A stretch of DNA of 64,000 nt from Pseudorasbora parva (GCF_024679245.1 NC_090174.1:22446524-22510523); one strand, 5' to 3'. Counted from the first letter of the stretch, positions 24,418-34,929 are shown. The notes: generated from the letters alone by a model not told the origin. Numbers and translations: made by a program.

Positions 24418-27400
24418 CTGTTGAAATACCACGTAAAACCATTTAAAATCACACAATTTTGTAAAAAAAATGTCTCTTTTAGGTTTATAATACTTACAGT
24501 AGACATCACATTTGCAATTGCCGAGCCGAGATACGCACAGAAGAATGCTACAGGAAAACAAGGTTGTAATTTCAGTGATTTGTCCATAATTATAGGAAAT
24601 TGCTGTTACATAATCAGGAAGGAAAGGAAATATCTGATATGAACCTACCACAGGCCACAGCCAGAAGATGTGTCTGCCATGTGAGAGCGTAGAACATCCC
24701 ACCGATGGCAATGCAGGCCAAAACGCAGTTATAACCCCACAGGCCAAAGTAGATGTTCTGGAACGGTGCAGCAAGAGCAAGACCTGAAAGTTACGTTAAA
24801 GTTACACCTTAAGCGTCAATCTTAAAATGTCTTAATGCTGATGATGTTTATTATTAAATATTCTGATACACTTGTGATCTCTTACCTGACACCATACCAA
24901 CTGCTGATCCAATAGTTGCATGTGCTAATGTTATGGGTGAGGAGATGAACAAGGCCATCATAAATATCCCTCCTGTCCAAGCATTGTCACACCCATATAC
25001 CTGTCCAATACCCACAGGTATTGAGCGGAAAAGCTGACAAGAAGAAGAAGAAAAAAAAATTATATTTACTATATATAATGTTTTTTTCTGCAGCAATAGC
25101 ATTTTTTATTGAAAAATATATTAAGATAGAACAGTTTTTTAAAAGTGTAATAAAATGTCACAATATTACTGTTTTCCTGTATTTTTCATTAAGTAAATGT
25201 AGCCTTTGTAAGCATGAGAGAATTCTTTCAAAAAACGTTTTAAAATTATTCCAAACTGTATTTGCCTTTGAGAAGATAAGGTCTGCCTTAGGACTTTGTC
25301 ATAAATTTTGAACAGAAAATCTGGAACTTCCTGCTAGATTGAATACCATAATGTCAGTTACAATGTCTTGTGATGAACCAGATTGAATACCATAATGTCA
25401 GTTACAATGTCTTGTGATGAACCAGATCTCTTCAGTGTCATGTGACATCAGTCTAGAATATTCCTAAACAGAACTGTTACATAATCGCCCTTTCCCTGTT
25501 CTGGAGGAGTGGCTGTTTATCAAGAAGCAACTTTGAGACAGTTTCACTTGTTTGATTCTGACCTCATCTGCTCTTGTTAGCTCTTACCTTAGCATAATCC
25601 AGCTCAGACCATGTCATGTTATGCAAGGATGTGCGTGGCTGGATGAGAATCTGCGGGAAGTGATGATTGTAGTGGCCTGTAGCCACCATATGGAGGCACA
25701 CTAGTATGTTAAAAGGCAGGGTGAAAACTGGAAGATCCCACCGACTGTTGATGGAAGCCAAGGCACTGGACACTATGGGACTGGAGAAAACAACAGTGCT
25801 AAAATGATAGAATTCAGCACTGGAGTCTTAACTGGTGATTCTTAACTGTGGGTTGTGATCCAAATATCGGTCACCGCGGGTACAAAAATAGAAAAAAACT
25901 CCCAACGTAAGAGTGCGTGTCCAATCAGATTCATGTGTGGAAGCTTGGCAGATCCACAAAAATGAAGAAAACTATGCAGAGTAAAATAGATATTAATAAA
26001 CTGTTAGTTTTAATTACGTGTTTGTTTGCTGTTGTATGATCAACCTGTTTGATATTGTGCTGGATCACATGTCTAAAGTAAAGAGAACCACTGGTCTAGA
26101 CTTGCAAAAGATTTAAATGAAAAGGCATCACTGAACTGTGAAATGTGTTCTGTGTAAAATGCCAACCAGCATGAATAACTATTTATATAAACTCAATCAG
26201 ATAAATCATTTTGTACTTACATAACTCTACACAGAAGCCTACGTTTGAGTGTTTCCTTATTTGAACATTCTGTTACCGTATACCTCAATCATATGACAGT
26301 CTTTGGCTGAGGGAACATTCCATTTGCGTGTCGCAGTTATCTGCCTTTGAAAAATCTAAATTCCTTGCATTTTACTCTGCCAGAATGTCTGCTGGAATAC
26401 ATGACTTTTCAAATCTGAACATATTTTAAAATACTAGTCATGCTACACTTATCAATTTGTGAATGGTTTTAGAGAAAAACTGGGCGTCATACACTAAACG
26501 ACTGAGGTTCACAGACTAACAGGCTGTGTTTTAGAATCATCCTCCCATCATGCACTACAACATTGTTTTTGTCGATCAAATTTCTGCAGACTGAGGCCCC
26601 GTCCACACGAAGCCAGCGCTTTCCCAATCCGATCTTTTTTTTTTCTCGTTTCAAGAAATATCTGCGTCCACACGAGATTACGAAAACGGACTAAAAACGA
26701 TGTAGTTTTCATTCCAGGCCAGTGTGTGGCGCTGTAATTCTGCCACAGAAATACACTAAAAACGGAGAAGAAGAGTTGTGGCTAGCAGGGGTATAGCAGT
26801 GGTCGGAGGTGAGGCACAATCTCACAATAAAATAACAATAAATACATTTGCTACTTAACAGATGTGTTTTATTAATGCCTACACATACCCCAACCCAAAA
26901 CATACCCTTACAATAATGCAGATACGGTAATTAAATGACGCAATATTGATGTGTGCATGCCCAGTGCCCGTAGCTTTATCCCTTAACTCTTCACCGTGCT
27001 GGACGTAGTGTGATGACATCACTGTTTCAGAAAATATACGGATTCGCTGTACACACGAAAACGGAAGATAATCGTTTTCAGATTTACCCACTTTGGGACC
27101 CGGTTCCAGAAAATATCGGATTCATGCTTCTAAAAAGCCGGATCCATGCGGACGAAGCGCTGATGCGGTACAAAATTTATACGTATACAGCTAAACGCGT
27201 TTCCGTGTGGATGGGGCCTGAATCCGACTGCAAATCAGAGGGCTGGTAGAAGGGGAGCTGTGCAATAGTTGTGTAGTGTAGTCCAACCTTTAGTTGTTTT
27301 CATTTTTTTTAATACAAGTCCAAAGTATCTATAAATAAACTGAAGAACCAAGAGATGAACTCACCATGCCATTGACATGAAGATGTTGGGAAGAAGCAGC

Positions 27401-28490
27401 CACCAGTACCAATCTCCTGCATTTGAGAAAACCGCCATCAGAAGACCAACCAGGATGCCGTTATATCCATACAGGCCAGCTGCGATCGCTCCTCTGAGGG
27501 AAATATAAAATAATGCATATAATTCTGAACCTACGGTCAAACGTTTAGAGCATCAGAATGTAAATGCAGTCATCACCTAAATACCTGTTCTGACAGAGGA
27601 TGAGTGCAGAAATCGTCGCAAACAAAGTGCCGACAAAACCATTGAGTGCCCACCATCTGTTCTGAAGGATCAGTCCAGCAAAGATGATCAGTCCACTGAG
27701 AGGGTTGTTCACAAACATCACCTGAGCTGCTCCACGCAGCACCCAGTCCAGAATCTGGAGCAAGATAAATTGCCCTGCACAGTGTAAACAGTGAGAGTAC
27801 AAGTGAGTATAAAAAAAAATCTCTGTGGAGGTTTGCATAGAAGTTGGAAGAAAGAAAAAAAAAACTAACCCTAAGTAATAAAATACTTTTTTTTTTTTTT
27901 TTTGGTAGTCTCTTGCACAGTAACTGTGCATTGTTTTTCAGTTGGGTGTGGATCACTCATTATCCAACTTCCTAAAGACAAAGTGTCTGTATGCAGACTA
28001 AAAAAAGTAGAGAGTACTTTAACTATGAGCACATCTAGAAGATTGTAAGAATGGTCTTACAGTGTTAGAACGACACATAGTGTTTCAATATGTCAGTTGT
28101 TTAGTCACCTTTGTGGTGAATGAAATAGATATGTTTAGTTAGGTTAGAAGGTTTTTCCCTGGTTGAATATGATTAACTCATTGATGATTTTCTTTTTGAT
28201 GATTTTCTAATTGATTACTTTTGTGCAAACAATCTCCTACTAACTATTCCCTTGTTGAATTAATGTTGTTAATTTGCCTTCTTTCTAAAGTTGGCTCCTT
28301 ATTGAGATCTAAAGTACTCTTGGGTTACTCTTGTACCTTTCATCCATTCACTGAATGAAGCCATGTCTCCAGTAATGTAAGAGAGCCATCGGGTGAGCTT
28401 CGCTTTAAACTTCTGATGTGAAATTGTCCTCTCGGGTGTCAGTGGCTGCTGTTTCTTCTGCTCTGTAGTTTCAGGGAGTGGATTTGCCAT
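24052..28490 (-). CDS. slc14a2: Urea transporter (SLC14 family), complete, 8 coding exons, 454 aa
   Basis: Eight exons (28490-28337, 27774-27585, 27493-27365, 25780-25588, 25033-24886, 24783-24649, 24547-24498, 24417-24052) join with GT/AG borders and consistent phases into 1365 nt. Family knowledge: SLC14 proteins are plasma-membrane channels that pass urea down its gradient; in fish they act in gill and kidney. The protein shows the two-fold UT repeat, with LP-boxes LPVFTLPF (174-181) and LPACTWPF (336-343), [11 protein letters not shown] near 56-66 with the pore-lining Gln, and the signature [18 protein letters not shown] at 212-214 is a glycosylation site where UT-B also has one. The first 51 residues are cytosolic. 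A charged Lys/Glu-rich tail of about 80 residues (from about 375) makes it longer than the 389-residue human UT-B. The a1/a2 name is uncertain; fish genes of this type are usually called slc14a2. Confidence 0.92.
24498..24547 (-). CDS. slc14a2: slc14a2-like exon 7 (50 bp)
   Basis: Short exon encoding [16 protein letters not shown] between a CCTGTAG acceptor and a GTAAGT donor. It fills the gap between exons 6 and 8 exactly in phase and matches the UT sequence there. Confidence 0.88.
24649..24783 (-). CDS. slc14a2: slc14a2-like exon 6
   Basis: Encodes [18 protein letters not shown], then [25 protein letters not shown] is the second-half counterpart of GLYGYN. Confidence 0.92.
24886..25033 (-). 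CDS. slc14a2: slc14a2-like exon 5
   Basis: Encodes [19 protein letters not shown], then [15 protein letters not shown]: the start of the second UT half. One base of a split Gly ends the exon before GTAAGA. Confidence 0.92.
25337..25424. repeat. Perfect 44 bp tandem duplication
   Basis: Two identical 44 bp units beginning GATTGAATACCATAATG lie back to back in a urea transporter intron. Confidence 0.95.
25588..25780 (-). CDS. slc14a2: slc14a2-like exon 4
   Basis: Encodes [19 protein letters not shown] and the first LP-box, then ATGHYN and the glycosylation motif NMT before [14 protein letters not shown] donor, phase 0. Confidence 0.92.
26595..27218. mobile_element. GTCCACAC-type DNA element with 3 bp TSD (copy 1)
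   Basis: Ends GGCCCCGTCCACACG and CGTGTGGATGGGGCC are inverted and flanked by TGA on both sides. The 3 bp TSD suggests PIF/Harbinger or CACTA-type; not decided. It lies between coding exons 4 and 3 and has an uninterrupted GGGGTATAGCAGTGG site that is split by an insertion in the copy at 31627. Confidence 0.7.
27365..27493 (-). CDS. slc14a2: slc14a2-like exon 3
   Basis: Encodes [16 protein letters not shown], then [16 protein letters not shown]. The GLYGYN..LVG motif is a UT signature. The last codon is split TG+T to give Cys. Confidence 0.9.
27585..27774 (-). CDS. slc14a2: slc14a2-like exon 2
   Basis: Encodes [20 protein letters not shown], then [12 protein letters not shown] and [12 protein letters not shown], the first membrane helices of the UT fold. 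Phase 1 in, phase 2 out; GTATTT donor. Confidence 0.9.
28337..28490 (-). CDS. slc14a2: slc14a2-like exon 1 (first coding)
   Basis: ATG at 28490-28488 opens [15 protein letters not shown]. The exon contains YITGDM and ends at WMK plus one base before GTACAA. YITGDM is conserved in UT proteins just before the first membrane segment. The exon appears to start at 28505 (acceptor ATCTACAG) with 15 nt of 5' UTR. Confidence 0.88.
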
Positions 28491-28537
28491 GAGTGGTTGC
28501 AGCTCCTGTAGATATTAAACGATTTCATTGTTATAAT

Positions 28538-28740
28538 ACACTGTAAAAAAAATAATAATAATAATGTCTCCAACTGAATTTTCTAGTGACTGATCACATC
28601 CAAATTTTTCAGTTGGCCAAATTGTATATCTGTGAATTGATGCAATTTAATTCACAGAAATTCATTTTGGCCAACTTAAAATTTAGATGTGATCAGTCAT
28701 TAGAACATTTTCAGTTGGAGACCTGATTTTTTTTACAGTG
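28538..28740. mobile_element. Palindromic MITE with CACTGTAAAAAA ends
   Basis: Long imperfect inverted repeat: the left arm has CAGTTGGCCAAATT and the right arm AATTCATTTTGGCCAACT, with ends CACTGTAAAAAAA and TTTTTTTACAGTG next to TA. It lies just upstream of the first coding exon of the urea transporter. Confidence 0.7.
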
Positions 28741-28852
28741 TAATGATACTGATGAAAAACAGATTTTAATTCTTTGCTTGGGTTTGTTTACATTCTGGCT
28801 CAAGCATGACCGGATTTTCCTTTACAAAAGACAAAAACAGGAAACATCTCAC

Positions 28853-28892
28853 CTTTGTGTTTTGAGCACTGGAATACTGTGAAGTAGAAGTT
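28853..28892 (-). other. Possible noncoding leader exon of slc14a2-like gene
   Basis: On the minus strand, acceptor TCTCTACAG and donor GTGAGATG bound 40 bp without ATG. Inferred from splice-like sites only. Confidence 0.3.
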
Positions 28893-28991
28893 CTGTAGAG
28901 ATGTTGGCTAGCCTTCAAATAAATAATGAACTATCATTTAAGTATTTATTATTTCATTATTCATTATTTTATAGATACGATCACAGTAAAT

Positions 28992-28992
<1 letters not shown>

Positions 28993-29067
<75 letters not shown>

Positions 29068-29080
29068 GAGAGAGAGAGAA
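28993..29080. repeat. (AG)n microsatellite
   Basis: About 88 bp of AG dinucleotides with one interruption, in the putative first intron of the urea transporter gene. Confidence 0.95.
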
Positions 29081-29087
29081 GATCTAC

Positions 29088-29155
29088 CTTAGTTAGTTGT
29101 GTTCCAGGCATATATGAAGCCAGTTATAGAAACAATGAAGCCACTGCTCTGATGG
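29088..29155 (-). other. Possible first noncoding exon of slc14a2-like gene
   Basis: Begins about 25-30 bp below the TATA-like box and ends at a consensus donor (AAG followed by GTAGAT). No ATG-led frame continues. Inferred. Confidence 0.35.
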
Positions 29156-29178
29156 TCCATAAAGCCACCGTTCTGATG

Positions 29179-29186
29179 GTTTTTAT
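29179..29186 (-). promoter_or_regulatory. TATA-like box, candidate slc14a2 promoter
   Basis: TATAAAAA on the minus strand inside CAGCAGTATAAAAACC, about 690 bp upstream of the ATG. Start of transcription would fall near 29150. The position relative to a splice-donor-bearing leader supports promoter use but is not proof. Confidence 0.45.
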
Positions 29187-29216
29187 ACTGCTGGCTGCAT
29201 GCGTTGCTCCTCCTCT

Positions 29217-29344
29217 ATTCATGTAGCGCTGATGCAAATGAGTGATAAAGCCTCCTCTCATTCTTTCTGCATTCTCTCTGCGGCCCTTGAGCAGGTTACT
29301 TGAGCACCGTTCACTGCTTGAGCAATTAAGCGTTTTCACTCTGA
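29217..29344 (-). repeat. 128 bp segment just upstream of the TATA box, duplicated (copy 1)
   Basis: Shares about 95% by eye with 29875-30001 in the same orientation (TGTAGCGCTGATG, CTTTCTGCATTCTCTCTG, GAGCAATTAAGCG). It lies directly upstream of the candidate promoter. Confidence 0.85.
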
Positions 29345-29779
29345 ATCTGATTTGCTGCTAAAAGCCATAAAAGTAGCACTTTATGGCTTATGAGAAATGC
29401 ATTGGGTATGATCGATATAAATTAATGATACTTTTCTTATGCAGTTACTGAATAACTAAAGCAAACACAAATTTGTCTCAATATTTATTAAGCAGAACAC
29501 AGAACAAATGTGGATTAACACATACTCGAGGTAAATTATAGTTTGTTAATAAGCTCAGTTGGAAAAACAAAAGGACCTCTGTTGTTCAAGGCACTGCTGT
29601 TCTGTTCATTGGCTGTTCAAGTGCATTTGTAAGACATAACTGAGTCGAAAAGGAGACCTGCAGCTCAGCTCTCGCTCAGCTCTCTTCATGTTGGAGGTAT
29701 ATACTACCATTGAAAAGTTTGGGGTTGGTAAGAAATTCCCTTATTCTTCAAGGCTGCATACATTTGATAAGTGAAATAC

Positions 29780-29814
<35 letters not shown>

Positions 29815-29874
29815 GAAACAGTGAAATATTACTACAATTTTATAATAACTGTTTACCATTTGAATATATTTGGC

Positions 29875-30001
29875 ATTCATGTAGCGCTGATGTAAATGAG
29901 TGATAAAGCCTCCTCTCATTCTTTCTGCATTCTCTCTGAGGGCCTTGAGCAGGTTACTTGAGCACGGTACACTACTTGAGCAATTAAGCGTTTTCACTCT
30001 T
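29875..30001 (-). repeat. Duplicated upstream segment (copy 2)
   Basis: Second copy of the segment at 29217-29344, about 660 bp away, without the TATA-containing part. A poly(A) run of about 30 bp (29783-29812) lies between them. Confidence 0.85.
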
Positions 30002-30350
30002 ACATTTCAAAATGTAATTTATTTGGTAAACCAGGAGAATTGCATCTACAATCCAGGTGAACATTCTCTGTTTGGAGATAGCCATCCCCTTCGGCTGACC
30101 TCCAAAACAGACAAAGAGCTGCTCAGACCTTCTAAAGCTTTGTGTGCGGTCCAGGTATTTGTGCAAAGCATGTACCAGGCACAACAGAGTCTCCCTCGTC
30201 AGGAGGGATCACTTGCAAGGAGTAGAGGGAACTTGGGGCACATCTCAGGACCACGTAAGAGTCTGCCGGACTGAACTCTAGGCATGTCTTGCTAACAGAG
30301 AAGCTTATAGGTTCCCAACCCTCTTCATCAGGGTGAGTGCAATCTGGGGG
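29984..30350 (-). pseudogene. DIRS-type tyrosine recombinase fragment
   Basis: The minus frame from 30184 reads LVHALHKYLDRTQSFRRSEQ and then LFVCFGGQPKG, SKQRMFTWIVDAI. This matches the C-terminal half of the tyrosine recombinase of fish DIRS/Ngaro retrotransposons (the 'DQLFVCFG' and 'SHWIVDAI' blocks). Sequence upstream to about 30350 continues the similarity with stops and frame changes. Catalytic Arg and Tyr boxes are not intact. Confidence 0.7.
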
Positions 30351-30357
30351 GCCGGCT

Positions 30358-30790
30358 TTATGGAGAGGGCACTGAGCCTAAATGATTATTAGCGCTCAAA
30401 CGGATCTCTCTGTAGAGCCTATAAGACAAAGGAGAGATCCCAAGAGGTGATGGTTTGGGGGAATTTAACCACTGTGCATCTCTAGGGCACGATAACACCA
30501 CCGGGTAGAACACTATAGTCACTGAAATGGATATTTTGTTTTTTGCTACAGTGATCTCTCTGTCTGCCCAGGGAAAATATTCAAAAAAGAACTGGTCTAG
30601 CTTAGTTTTATTTTCCCCCAAATTTCCCCAACAGATGGTAGTAATTGTCGCACAAGTCACACTATGGCATCCCAGTTATCTCCATCTATCCTATAATTTG
30701 GTAATAGTAATTATGATTATGTTCAGGGCTGTAGGTGTCATCACCGTGCTCCTGGATGTATTAACAACCTGTGTAGCTGTATTTGTCTGG
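30358..30790. other. Unassigned sequence between DIRS and YqaJ fragments
   Basis: No gene that I can name. Sequence near 30360-30500 may be further DIRS-derived DNA. A minus-strand open frame of 100 codons has no recognisable domain. Confidence 0.35.
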
Positions 30791-31291
30791 TCACTTTATT
30801 TCTAAAAGCCCATAGCTTTTGTCGGACTGAAGGACTTTCCTGTCAGGAGATGTACCTAAATGCCAGGCGTTAGGATTGATGACAAAGCCACACAAGTTTC
30901 CTGTGAGTTCTGCATATTGAGCTGCAACCACTGGTTCAAGCTCCAGGCCTCTCTTCATTGCTTGGGTTTGCAGTGTCTTCTTGTTACTCAGCATACAGGT
31001 GGCAAGCTGCTCATGGTCTGCTTTCCTGGAATATAGTCTCTTGAAACCCTAACGAAACAAATATATTGCAGTATATTGGAAAATATAATGTAATACATTA
31101 GGCAATATATTCACATATATGGGATTTAATAATGGGATTAAACGGACACAATGCCAGATGTTGTTGATGCTCTGCCGTCTGGTTTCGTTCTCCAGTGCCT
31201 CTGATTCAGACCTTGAGACCATCATCGCATTGTAGTATTCCGTCTGGTCTTTTGTTAGGACTGTTAAGAAAGTGCTTGGCTGTGTTGGCAA
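30791..31291 (-). pseudogene. YqaJ-type (lambda-exonuclease fold) nuclease fragment
   Basis: The minus strand encodes two blocks. 31291 to about 31146 gives TEYYNAMMVSRSE and NIWHCVR. After an AT-rich intron-like gap ending TTTCGTTAG, about 31047-30791 gives FKRLYSRKADHEQLATCML, then MKRGLELEPVVAAQYAELTG, HLGTSPDR and YGLLEIK. These are the 'RG...E..A...Y', 'G.SPD' and 'EIK' motifs of the YqaJ/viral recombinase nuclease family, whose Glu, Asp and Glu-x-Lys residues bind metal. A stop follows EIK, so the fold is cut short. Such frames are multicopy in fish genomes; a transposon origin is likely. Confidence 0.72.
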
Positions 31292-31429
31292 AGGGAATGC
31301 TGGAAAATCACCAGTAGGGTTTGATAGGGAGGAAGGTGTTCACTCTCAAAAATGCTGGGTTAAAAGCAACCAAGTTGGGTTGAAAATGGACAAACCCAGA
31401 AATTGGGTTGTTTGAACCCAGTGAATGGA

Positions 31430-31582
31430 CCCTGTCTGCAAAAATGTCAACAATTCTGTTTTTCTGTCAATATGGGGTGCTGTGTGTACATTAAATGATT
31501 TTAGCAAATGGCTGCAATATAACAAAGTGAAACATTTAAGGGGGCCTGAATACTTTCCGTACCTACTGTATATACCCAGCTT
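31430..31582 (+). mobile_element. Tc1-like right-end fragment
   Basis: Contains TATGGGGTGCTGTGTG, GGCTGCAATATAACAAAG and CTGAATACTTTCCGTACC before CTACTGTATATA, the known tail of a fish Tc1-like family. The rest is missing. Confidence 0.65.
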
Positions 31583-31626
31583 TACAGGAACAGTGTTGCT
31601 CCTTAATTTTGTTATCCTCAGTCTCA

Positions 31627-32870
31627 GGCCCCGTCCACACAGAGACGCGTTTAGCTGTATACGTATAAATTTTGTACCGTATCAGCGTTTCGTCCACACG
31701 GATCCGGCGTTTTAGAAGCATGAATCCGATATTTTTCGAAACCGGGTCCCAAAGCGGGTAAATCTGAAAACGATCATCTTCCGTTTTCGTGTGTACAGCG
31801 AATCCGTATATTTTCTGAAACGGTGATGTCATCACACTACGTCCAGCACGGTGAAATAGTTGAGGGATACAACTACGGCCACTGGGCATGCACACATCAA
31901 TATCGCGTCATTTAATTAACGTATCTGCATTATTGTAAGGGTATGTTTTTGGTTGGGGTAGGTGAAGGCATTAATAAAACACATCTGTTAAGTAGCAAAT
32001 GTATTTATTGTTATTTTATTGTGAGATTTTGGCTCACCTCCGACCACTGCTATACCCATAGACAGTAAAAGAAATGGACGGAGCGATCCCATTGCCTTCT
32101 ACGGCGTTAAGTGATGTCAATATAGGAGCACTCACTTCCTGATGGCTGAGTGAACTGCGCAGGCTCAGACTGAGCTTGACGACGTAGATGTGACGTGAGC
32201 CTCCTGTCGGACAGCTGTAGGTCTTCTAGTAGTTGTGGAAAGTGAAAGCTGAATCACGTTGTTTAAATATTTTCTCCCGTTGCTTTTGGCTCACTATGGG
32301 CTTCTCCCCATTCTTCCCCCTTGACTTTATCAGACTTTATGTCTCCACTTCCCCCCGACTGTCTCATAGACAGTAAAAGATTGCCTGCGAGCGTCTCCTC
32401 AGGTCTATACGGTAATTTCTCTACTGTGCGACAGAGTCGCGTTGGTTATGACGCAATCGTTAGCCTATTTTTACAAAAACAGTTTCTGCGGGGCGATAGT
32501 TTAAGATACAAGGTAATGGAGCCTGTTATGCATTGTCGTGTTTCTTTAGAAATAAACAATGGACAAATGGAGTCTTTAAACGTCTCAGATGTAAAGTTAT
32601 TCACTGTCAAAGTGACTCAAAAATGAATGGGAGTCAATGGGATGCTAACAGCAGGTGATGGCTTGGTTAGCAATGGCAGCCCCTAGGGGTGGAACGCTTT
32701 CCGAGCGCTAGATTACCCCCTTGGCTATACCCCTGCTAGCCACAACTCTTCTTCTCCGTTTTTAGTGTATTTCTGTGGCAGAATTACAGCGCTACACACT
32801 GGCCTGGAATGCAAACTACATCGTTTTTAGTCGGTTTTCTTAATCTCGTGTGCTTCGTGTGTACGAGGCC
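31627..32870. mobile_element. GTCCACAC-type DNA element (copy 2, inverted), interrupted
   Basis: GGCCCCGTCCACAC and GTGTGTACGAGGCC ends with TCA on both sides (3 bp TSD). It is the reverse of the copy at 26595-27218 and is interrupted by a 667 bp element at 32057-32723. Confidence 0.7.
32057..32723 (+). mobile_element. 667 bp hAT-like non-autonomous element (copy 2)
   Basis: Begins CATAGACAGTAAAAG and ends TTACCCCCTTG, flanked by GCTATACC on both sides (32049-32056, 32724-32731). The copy at 26595-27218 shows the empty site. About 95% like the inverted copy at 1744-2411. Confidence 0.8.
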
Positions 32871-33078
32871 TCAATTGCCGGGTGATGCAGTAGATCAGTT
32901 TTACCCTGTGAACTATAGGCTATCTTTATTTCGTTTATTTAATTTCGACTCATGTTTACATCCTGAATATATCCATTGAATGCATATTGCAGACCTTTCT
33001 GTCTGCTTTTGTCTGAAATCAACATGTAATTTTTCCAGAAATTATTCACTACTTCCCCAGGGAGTGCACGAATTGACA

Positions 33079-34110
33079 GTGGGAGCACCTTGGCTGGTAT
33101 CGAACACTTGTCGGACATAGCAACAGTAACTAAAGGGAGAGTGAATTTGCAAAGGGTTGATTGAGGTTACCCAGAATGTGAATGGCTCGCAACTTAAGTT
33201 GTTGCTGACTCCAGAGGAGGAGATGGCAGGTGAGGTCCGACAAAGGGTTGAAAGTGCAATGACAAATCGGCATGATGATCACACAATGTGTCTCAAATGT
33301 ATCATCCAAGCTGAATCACCGGGGAAGAGAATGTCATATGCCCCAGGAGCCTCCTAAAAAATGTCAGTGGTACCACTGTCTTGCGTTTGAAAAGGTTCAA
33401 GCAGTTCAACATTGACTGAGCATGGTCTTGTGAAAGATATGTTGTCATTGCAATTGAGTCCTACTTCACACAGAGAAAATAGATACTCTGTACGGGAGAG
33501 AGATGGCTCTTCCCAGTTGATCTTAAGTCCCCGCCAGGGTAAGGGCTCAAGGACCAAGTCCCTGTGCACACACAACATTTCTAGTTTGTCGGCTTGCCCA
33601 TTTCCCTTAATGCCTCTGCAACTTTTGTGAAGGTTGTGATATACCTGTCCTTCTAAAGCAAACGGCCTGTGCTGACGAAGGATCGAGACATGAATGTACG
33701 TGTCCTTCAGGTCTTTTGCCACCAACCAATCTTGGACGTTGGACACAAGTCAGCAAATGTCCAAAGTCCACACCAATGGAACAATATCTAGCGTATCCAT
33801 CATATCTAGCTCGTGGCAAGGCTTGCCTCGTCGGGAGGCCATACGTCCCATCGAAACCGTGGCAAACTGTATATCAGAACTTTATATATCAGTGGGAGCA
33901 CCTTGGCTGGTATCGAACACTTGATAGACATAGCAACAGTAACTAAATGGGGCGTGTGCTTGCAAAGGGTTATTTAAGGTGGCCCAGAATGGGAATGGCT
34001 CGCAACAACTTCGATTGTTGCTGACTCCAGAGGAGGAGATGGCGGGTGATTTGCGACATGCGATGAGAGCAGATACCACCCTGGGGATTTCTCCGTGGCA
34101 AACTGAATAT
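33079..34110 (-). mobile_element. DIRS-like retrotransposon fragment with internal direct repeats
   Basis: A block beginning GTGGGAGCACCTTGGCTGG (33079-33240) recurs directly at 33892-34050, and a second block (GGCAAACTG.ATATCAGAAC) recurs at 33861 and 34094. Between them lies a reverse transcriptase remnant. DIRS-group elements use unusual split or inverted repeats instead of LTRs; whether these are such repeats or a simple duplication cannot be told here. Confidence 0.5.
33354..33746 (-). pseudogene. DIRS-type reverse transcriptase fragment
   Basis: The minus frame reads DWLVAKDLKDTYIHVSILRQ, then HRPFALEGQVY, and after a deletion LCVHRDLVLEPL and LKINWEE. 'DLKD.Y.H..I...HR.FL.FAFEG..Y' and 'H...VL..L..LGL..N..KS' are blocks of the fish DIRS reverse transcriptase. 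The YxDD catalytic region and several connecting segments are missing, so it is dead. Confidence 0.65.
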
Positions 34111-34183
34111 CAGAACACCTACCTTGCTCTGGGAGCCCCACAGTAGAGGGCAGAGGAAGTTGCGCTTCTTCATAGCTTGTCTC

Positions 34184-34536
34184 TGTAATGGGGTTTGTAG
34201 ATGGAAAGGAAGGAGGTGGGAACCGGTGAACATTCAAAAACTTTTAATCAAATAAAAATAAACAAAACGAAAGTAACACGTCAGGCCCTCACAGACTACT
34301 GCCTGCACACACTTAATAAAATGTAAACAAAACATATCATAAATCCAGGCCTGGTCCTCTCTCGTCTTCCACTGTCGTCGCTCCTCCTTTTATGTTCCCG
34401 TCACTCCGCCGTGAGACGAGACCGGTGTGGCGCGCAGCTGGCACTCATTAGCTCTCGTCACCGGCCTGCTCTCTCGGTCCCTCGCCTCGCTGCTTGCCAT
34501 AGTCACACTTACCTGTCTCTGCACAGACCTGTAACA
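34184..34536 (-). repeat. LTR-like fragment (low confidence)
   Basis: On the minus strand it runs from TGTTACAGGTCTG to CCCCATTACA, with a TATA-like CATAAAAGG and an ATTAAAA polyadenylation-like signal in plausible order, as in fish gypsy LTRs. No TSD and no primer-binding site were found. Confidence 0.35.
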
Positions 34537-34929
34537 ACAGAAATTAGTGAGACCCAGAGGTAACTGCACTTTTGCTGACCTTGAAAGAGCCATTGGCCTT
34601 CTGCCGACAGGCAAAACAAAAACAAAAATAAAAATAATAATTCTCCTCCCATCCCTCTATCGGGAGTGAGGTCTGTTCCAAATTCTTGGGTGAGCAGGTT
34701 AGTGGCCTCTCTTCCTTCCCTGGGTAGCCTGCTGGCAGGGGGTGCCAGCTTACTAAATTTAACTTTTTACGGTACAAGTGGCTGTCACTGTGGTGGTACC
34801 CTTAAGGGTACATTTTTGTATCTCTAAGTAAAGGAAAACAATGGTATGGTATAACTGTACCAATTGTGTACCTTTAAAGGTACTATGTAACAGTTGAGGT
34901 TTTATATGTACTTTACTAGTATCTTTCAA

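Noticed and set aside
24223..24642. 139-codon plus-strand frame over the urea transporter
   Set aside because: Antisense to coding exons 7-8; no independent evidence.
29900..30274. 124-codon plus-strand frame
   Set aside because: It is the antisense of the DIRS tyrosine recombinase fragment, which has clear family motifs on the minus strand.
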